A stretch of DNA of 45,652 nucleotides from an uncultured Porphyromonadaceae bacterium (GTDB lineage: Bacteria; Bacteroidota; Bacteroidia; Bacteroidales; Muribaculaceae): positions 1 to 45,652 of the forward strand of contig USMC01000023.1 in assembly GCA_900555715.1 (NCBI GenBank). The letters are read 5' to 3'. Below the pieces are notes generated by a model that saw nothing but the letters and a program-made list of their open reading frames with translations, did no database searches and was not told the DNA's origin. The translations under genes were made by a program, and so were the position numbers. The number at the start of each line of letters is the position of its first letter. Positions within the stretch are counted from its first letter, which is position 1. Below, piece after piece: positions 41,754-45,652 of this stretch.

Positions 41754-43652
41754 CTATTTTTCGAGGTATGTGTAGCCGAACAGACCGGAACGGTATGTGC
41801 TGATGAAATCGCGTCCTTCTTCAGGAGTAATTGAGCCGGCTTTCATCGACGAGGTCACCCACGTTTCAAGATTGCGAACCAGCTTCTTGGGATTGTATTG
41901 CACGTAGTCGAGCACTTCGTCGACGGTTTCGCCCTCGATGATCTGATCAATTTCGTAGTGGTCTTTGAATACGCTGATGTGCACTGCGTTGGTGTCGCCG
42001 AAGAGGTTGTGCATGTCGCCGAGAATCTCCTGATATGCACCGACGAGGAACACGCCGATGTAGTAGCTCTCGCCCGCCTTGACAGCGTGGACGGGCAGAG
42101 CTGACGCGCTGCCCATGGGCGAGATGAAATTGGCTATCTTGCCGTCGGAGTCGCAGGTTATGTCCTGAATAGTGCAGTGGCGCGTCGGTTTCTCGTCCAG
42201 ACGGGCTATCGGTACAATGGGGAAGAGCTGGTCGATCGCCCACGAGTCGGGAAGGCTCTGGAAAAGCGAGAAGTTGCAGAAATACTTGTCGGGCAGCATC
42301 TTGGCGATCTTCCGGAGGTCTTCGGGTGTGTGTTTCATCGTCGCGGCTATCTCGCCTATCTCGCGGGCTATGCTCCAGAAGAGCTTTTCTATCTGCGCGC
42401 GTGTCTTCAGGTCGAGGAGTCCGAGGCTGAACAGATCGAGGGCTTCCTCGCGGATCTGAAGGGCGTCGTGCCAGTTCTCGAAGATGCCGGCTCCGCTGTC
42501 GAGGCGGTCCCAGATGTCGTAGAGTTCACGTGCGAGCTCATGAGCATCGGGGCTTATTTCCTCGTTGTCCTTCCAGATGGGGAGCTGTGTGGTCTCAAGC
42601 ACTTCGAAGATGAGGACGGAATGATGCGCCGTGAGCGACCGTCCGCTCTCGGTTATTATGTTGGGCTGTCTGAGGTTATTCTTCACGCATACGTCGACGA
42701 TGGCGGAAACGGCGTCGTTGGCATATTCGCGGATGGAGTAGTTCATCGAACTCTCGCTCGACGAGCTGCGCGTGCCGTCGTAGTCGACGCCGAGACCGCC
42801 GCCGATGTCGATGAATTCGATGCCGAAACCGAGTTTCGACAGCTGGACGTAGAACTGTGTCGCTTCCCTGAGGGCGTTTTTGATGACGCGTATTTTATTA
42901 ATCTGGCTGCCGATATGGAAGTGTATGAGCTTGAGGCAGTCTTTCATGTCGCGGCGTTCAAGAATGTCGATGGCTTCGAGAAGCTCGGAGGAGTTAAGTC
43001 CGAATTTGCTCTGGTCGCCGCCGCTTTCGCTCCATTTTCCGGAGCCTGTGCTCGACAGCTTGATGCGGATGCCGATATTGGGGCGCACCTTCAGACGCTT
43101 GGAAATATCGGCTATCATGCGGAGCTCGTTGAGTTTTTCTACGACAAGATAGATGCGGCGTCCCATCTTCTGAGCAAGAAGGGCGAGCTCTATGTAGCTG
43201 GCGTCCTTATAGCCGTTGCAGATGATGAGGGCATTTTCGTCGATATTGGTGGCGAGCACGGCATGAAGCTCGGGCTTCGAACCGGCTTCCAGTCCGATGT
43301 TGAACTTTTTGCCGTAGCTAACGATTTCTTCGACAACCTGACGCATCTGATTCACCTTGATAGGATATATCATATAGTTCTGCGCCTCGTAGTTGTACTG
43401 TGCCGAGGCCTCGCGGAAGCAGTTAGAAATTTTTTCGATGCGGTTGTCGAGTATGTCGGGGAAGCGGAGGAGCACGGGCGCCGACACATCGCGTATCTGG
43501 AGCTCGTCCATGACGTCTTTGAGGTCGACGGCGGAGCAATCCGGACGCGGAGTTACGACGATGTGACCTTTTTCGTTGACAGAGAAATAATTACGTCCCC
43601 ATCCGGGGATGTTGTACAGCTCTTCGCTGTCCTCAATGCGCCATTTTCTCAT
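41754..43652 (-). CDS. speA: Biosynthetic arginine decarboxylase
   Basis: It is a PLP-dependent fold-type III enzyme forming agmatine, the first step to putrescine and spermidine. The PLP lysine is Lys99 in MIYPIKVNQMRQVVEEI. Others are GLEAGSKPELHAV, FHIGSQINKIRVIK, IDIGGGLGVDYDG and ITESGRSLTAHHSVLIFEV. The length of 632 aa matches E. coli SpeA (658 aa). It is the first gene of the operon speA-truA-DUF4294-xerD. The 5' region carries two short tandem duplications at 43653-43678 and 43704-43727. Confidence 0.96.
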   Translation of the reverse strand: MRKWRIEDSEELYNIPGWGRNYFSVNEKGHIVVTPRPDCSAVDLKDVMDELQIRDVSAPVLLRFPDILDNRIEKISNCFREASAQYNYEAQNYMIYPIKVNQMRQVVEEIVSYGKKFNIGLEAGSKPELHAVLATNIDENALIICNGYKDASYIELALLAQKMGRRIYLVVEKLNELRMIADISKRLKVRPNIGIRIKLSSTGSGKWSESGGDQSKFGLNSSELLEAIDILERRDMKDCLKLIHFHIGSQINKIRVIKNALREATQFYVQLSKLGFGIEFIDIGGGLGVDYDGTRSSSSESSMNYSIREYANDAVSAIVDVCVKNNLRQPNIITESGRSLTAHHSVLIFEVLETTQLPIWKDNEEISPDAHELARELYDIWDRLDSGAGIFENWHDALQIREEALDLFSLGLLDLKTRAQIEKLFWSIAREIGEIAATMKHTPEDLRKIAKMLPDKYFCNFSLFQSLPDSWAIDQLFPIVPIARLDEKPTRHCTIQDITCDSDGKIANFISPMGSASALPVHAVKAGESYYIGVFLVGAYQEILGDMHNLFGDTNAVHISVFKDHYEIDQIIEGETVDEVLDYVQYNPKKLVRNLETWVTSSMKAGSITPEEGRDFISTYRSGLFGYTYLEK

Positions 43653-43678
43653 TTTCAGTGCTTGGTTTCAGTGCTTGT
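43653..43678. repeat. 13-bp tandem duplication at the speA start
   Basis: TTTCAGTGCTTGG (43653-43665) is followed at once by TTTCAGTGCTTGT (43666-43678), with 12 of 13 bases identical. It lies between the speA ATG and the -7 box, in the mRNA leader. Confidence 0.85.
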
Positions 43679-43683
43679 TGTTG

Positions 43684-43691
43684 CAAAGGTA
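43684..43691 (-). promoter_or_regulatory. -7 promoter box of speA
   Basis: On the minus strand TACCTTTG fits TAnnTTTG, 31 nt before the speA ATG. No good -33 TTTG exists. That region is occupied by the tandem repeat at 43704-43727. Confidence 0.6.
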
Positions 43692-43703
43692 GCAAAAATA
43701 AGC

Positions 43704-43727
43704 GAAAGTCAGCGCGAAAGTCAGCGC
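43704..43727. repeat. 12-bp tandem duplication in the speA -33 region
   Basis: GAAAGTCAGCGC occurs twice head to tail (43704-43715 and 43716-43727). It falls where the speA -33 element should be, and 20 bp left of the -33 element of the divergent small-gene promoter. Confidence 0.85.
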
Positions 43728-43746
43728 GACATTATATGTTAAAATG

Positions 43747-43777
43747 TTTGGTGTGACGGTGAAATTTCGTAATTTTG
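43747..43777 (+). promoter_or_regulatory. Promoter of the DUF3791-type small genes
   Basis: TTTG (43747-43750), 19 bp, then TAATTTTG (43770-43777) is a near-ideal Bacteroidota promoter. The box covers the TTG at 43775 that opens the longest reading frame, so translation must start downstream. Confidence 0.8.
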
Positions 43778-43813
43778 GCTGAATTATTGAAATTGATAAA
43801 TGATTCTCTCATT

Positions 43814-44029
43814 GTGAATACTAAGACTCTTGAATTTGTAACATATTGCATCTGCAAATTGGCGCAGGTGCTTCAGATGAGCCAACGGGAGGTTTATCGA
43901 CGGCTTAAGCAGTCTGGCATTTTGTATGATTACATAGTGCCGTCGTATGACGTGCTGCACACTTTCAGTTCACGCTACCTTGTGGAAGACCTCACCGACT
44001 ATATGAAGGAGAAAGGAGTGTTGCCCTAA
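43814..44029 (+). CDS. DUF3791-like small protein
   Basis: This is a 71-aa cytoplasmic protein with no signal or membrane segment. The frame is open from a TTG at 43775, but that codon lies inside the promoter. I chose the GTG at 43814, which gives NTKTLEFVTYCICKLAQVLQ at the N-terminus. The pattern EFVTYCI, REVYRRLKQSGILYDYIVPSYDVLHT, LVEDLTDYMKEKG matches what I recall of DUF3791. These proteins often accompany small partner genes and DUF3990 (ADP-ribosyltransferase-like) genes. Base composition is more AT-rich than the neighbours. It is followed 12 nt later by a second small gene. Function unproven. Confidence 0.7.
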   Translation: MNTKTLEFVTYCICKLAQVLQMSQREVYRRLKQSGILYDYIVPSYDVLHTFSSRYLVEDLTDYMKEKGVLP

Positions 44030-44041
44030 TGAGACTCAACT

Positions 44042-44257
44042 ATGACAGACGAAAGCAAATTGGCTTTTCAGGCAGGCAAAAGTGCCAATATCATAAAGAG
44101 CATGTGCGAACTCTACGGATTGTCATTACAGGAAGCTGCTGATATATATTACCAGTCCGACACATCGGAACTGATAGAAGAGGGTGTCGCCGATTTACAG
44201 TGCAGAAGCGACAAATACCTCGCGTCTGTTATCTGGGAAGAGCATCAGGAGCATTAG
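44042..44257 (+). CDS. Small protein paired with the DUF3791-like gene
   Basis: This is a 71-aa protein, soluble and acidic, with the helical sequence AFQAGKSANIIKSMCELYGLSLQEAADIYYQSDTSELI. The pattern 'S..EA...IYYS.T..L......L...S..Y....I..E' recalls small partners of DUF3791 genes in gut Firmicutes and Bacteroidota (from memory). It starts 12 nt after the DUF3791-like stop. Its stop is 10 nt from the convergent ABC transporter stop, with no DUF3990 or toxin gene following. Confidence 0.65.
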   Translation: MTDESKLAFQAGKSANIIKSMCELYGLSLQEAADIYYQSDTSELIEEGVADLQCRSDKYLASVIWEEHQEH

Positions 44258-44267
44258 TAACAATGAT

Positions 44268-45652
44268 TTATTGTGCGTCGGGGAGCTGCTGCATTTCGAC
44301 GAGGCGGCGGTAGAATCCTTTTGCTTCGGGACGAAGCAGTTCTTCGTGCGTGCCGCGTTCGACAATGCTTCCGTCGTGAAGCACGCAGATGAGGTCGGCT
44401 CGCCTGATTGTAGACAGACGGTGGGCGATGACAAGGGTGGTGCGCCCCTTCATAAGTCTGTCGAGTGCCTGCTGTACGAGGGTTTCGCTCTCACTGTCGA
44501 GCGCCGACGTTGCTTCGTCGAGGATAAGAATCGAGGGGTTGCGGAGCACGGCGCGGGCGATAGAGATGCGCTGGCGCTGACCGCCGGAGAGGCGGCAGCC
44601 GCGGTCGCCTATCATTGTGTCGTAGCCCTTGTCGGTGGCGATGATGAAGTCGTCGGCATTGGCGATGCGAGCGGCACGGCGCACGTCGTCGATAGTGGCG
44701 TTTTCGACGCCGAAGGCGATGTTGTTGAAAATAGTGTCGTTGAACAGAATGGCTTCCTGGTTGACGTTGCCCATCAGCCCGCGGAGATCGCTTACGTTAA
44801 GATTACGTATGTCGATGCCGCCGATTCTGATTGTTCCCTTTGTGACGTCGTAGAAGCGCGGAATGAGGTCTGCCATTGTCGATTTTCCGGAGCCTGACTG
44901 TCCGACGAGCGCCACGGTGCTGCCAGGAGCGATGTCGAGGCTGATGTCGCGGAGAACGTTGTGCTCGCCGTCATAGCTGAATGTCACGTCCTCGAAGCTG
45001 ACGCCGAGAGCATCGGATGCCGGCAGCTTTTCGGGTTGCGCAGGAGAGGCGATGGGATTGACGGCATTGAGAATTTTGTCGACGCGGTCCATCGACGCAA
45101 GACCTTTCTGGATGGAGTACGCGGCTTTGGAGAGCTCTTTGGCAGGGTTTATGATATTGTAGAAAATCACCATATAGTATATGAACGCCGCCGCATTCAT
45201 GCTCGAATGTCCCGAAAGGATGAGGCTACCGCCGAACCACAGGATGATGGCGATAGCCGTTGTGCCGAGGAGTTCGCTCATAGGGTGGGCGAGCGACTGG
45301 CGGCGCGCTACGCGGTTGGAGAGATGGTAGAATACCTGATTTTCGTTGTGGAAGCGTTCCTGCATCTTGTCTTCGGCGGTAAACGCCTTGATGACTCTCA
45401 GTCCGCCGAGTGTTTCCTCGATGATAGACATGAGCAGTCCCCACTGTGTCTGCCCTTCGAAAGATGTGCGTTTGAGACGCTTGCCTACACGCCCCATCAC
45501 CAGACCGGCTATCGGCAGCAGGATGAAGACAAAGATTGTGAGCTGCCAGGAGATTGCCACCATCATGGTCAGGCATACGATGATCATCACGGGATTTTTG
45601 AAGAACATGTCGAGCGACGCCATGATGGAGTTCTCTATTTCCGCCACGTCGC
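44268..45652 (-). CDS. ABC exporter, permease fused to ATPase (5' end beyond window)
   Basis: This is an MsbA-like half-transporter. The visible part (at least 461 aa) starts inside the membrane domain. Helices include MIIVCLTMMVAISWQLTIFVFILLP and AAFIYYMVIFYNIINPAKEL. The nucleotide-binding domain has Walker A ALVGQSGSGKST (near 44890-44925), signature LSGGQRQR (near 44575-44597), Walker B SILILDEATSALD and the H-loop VIAHRLST. Compared with about 580-610-aa relatives, roughly 130-150 N-terminal residues are outside the window. The ATG at 45647 is internal, not the start. Lipid or lipid-A-core export is the typical role but is not proven. Confidence 0.92.
   Translation of the reverse strand, partial: DVAEIENSIMASLDMFFKNPVMIIVCLTMMVAISWQLTIFVFILLPIAGLVMGRVGKRLKRTSFEGQTQWGLLMSIIEETLGGLRVIKAFTAEDKMQERFHNENQVFYHLSNRVARRQSLAHPMSELLGTTAIAIILWFGGSLILSGHSSMNAAAFIYYMVIFYNIINPAKELSKAAYSIQKGLASMDRVDKILNAVNPIASPAQPEKLPASDALGVSFEDVTFSYDGEHNVLRDISLDIAPGSTVALVGQSGSGKSTMADLIPRFYDVTKGTIRIGGIDIRNLNVSDLRGLMGNVNQEAILFNDTIFNNIAFGVENATIDDVRRAARIANADDFIIATDKGYDTMIGDRGCRLSGGQRQRISIARAVLRNPSILILDEATSALDSESETLVQQALDRLMKGRTTLVIAHRLSTIRRADLICVLHDGSIVERGTHEELLRPEAKGFYRRLVEMQQLPDAQ

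Noticed and set aside
42177..43742. 521-residue open frame on the plus strand opposite speA
   Set aside because: It lies antisense to a fully conserved arginine decarboxylase and has no domain pattern; it is a codon-bias shadow.

Overview
The window looks like core chromosome of a Bacteroidota gut or animal-associated bacterium, probably order Bacteroidales and most reminiscent of Muribaculaceae. The basis is the promoter style (a TAnnTTTG -7 box, often with a TTTG/TTG -33 element about 19-20 bp upstream), weak Shine-Dalgarno sequences, a carboxypeptidase-regulatory-domain TonB receptor paired with a surface-type lipoprotein, secreted proteins with Por/T9SS-like C-terminal tails, a Rho factor with a very long disordered insertion, and a fused FtcD. 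The genus is inference; no rRNA is present.

Layout. 1-2261: a secreted Omp28-domain protein, then tRNA-Gln(TTG) with its own promoter and terminator, bracketed by two copies of a 19-bp direct repeat. 2351-8785: a complete histidine-degradation operon, ftcD-hutU-hutH-hutI, taking histidine to glutamate and passing the formimino carbon to tetrahydrofolate. 8970-13571: TonB-dependent receptor plus OB-fold lipoprotein, closed by a strong terminator. 13639-14187: PduO-type cobalamin adenosyltransferase, convergent with the dTDP-L-rhamnose operon rfbA-C-D-B (minus strand, 17678-14189). Upstream of rfbA on the same strand is a five-gene module: ECF sigma factor, short membrane-anchored anti-sigma-like protein, small secreted protein and two related outer-membrane beta-barrels. 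20986-22890: rho with a roughly 215-nt leader. 23283-23876: rubrerythrin.

24173-29243: two large secreted proteins (Fn3/CARDB and choice-of-anchor J types). 29365-36237: a run of mainly housekeeping genes on the plus strand: aminotransferase, BspA-like leucine-rich-repeat protein, trmB, cysteine-less Mrp, aroQ, an NAD-dependent epimerase, a 3-TM protein and an O-methyltransferase. 36388-39421: acyl-CoA synthetase and hflX. 43652-39403 (minus strand): speA-truA-DUF4294-xerD, whose end overlaps hflX convergently. 43814-44257: two small genes of the DUF3791 type. 44268 to the right edge: an MsbA-like ABC exporter, truncated by the window.

No prophage, insertion sequence, CRISPR array or restriction system was found. 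The least explained parts are the sigma/anti-sigma/paired-barrel module next to the rhamnose operon, the small DUF3791-type pair with a mis-placed start codon, a hairpin-associated sequence shared by two distant transcript ends, and the shared C-terminal tails of the secreted proteins.
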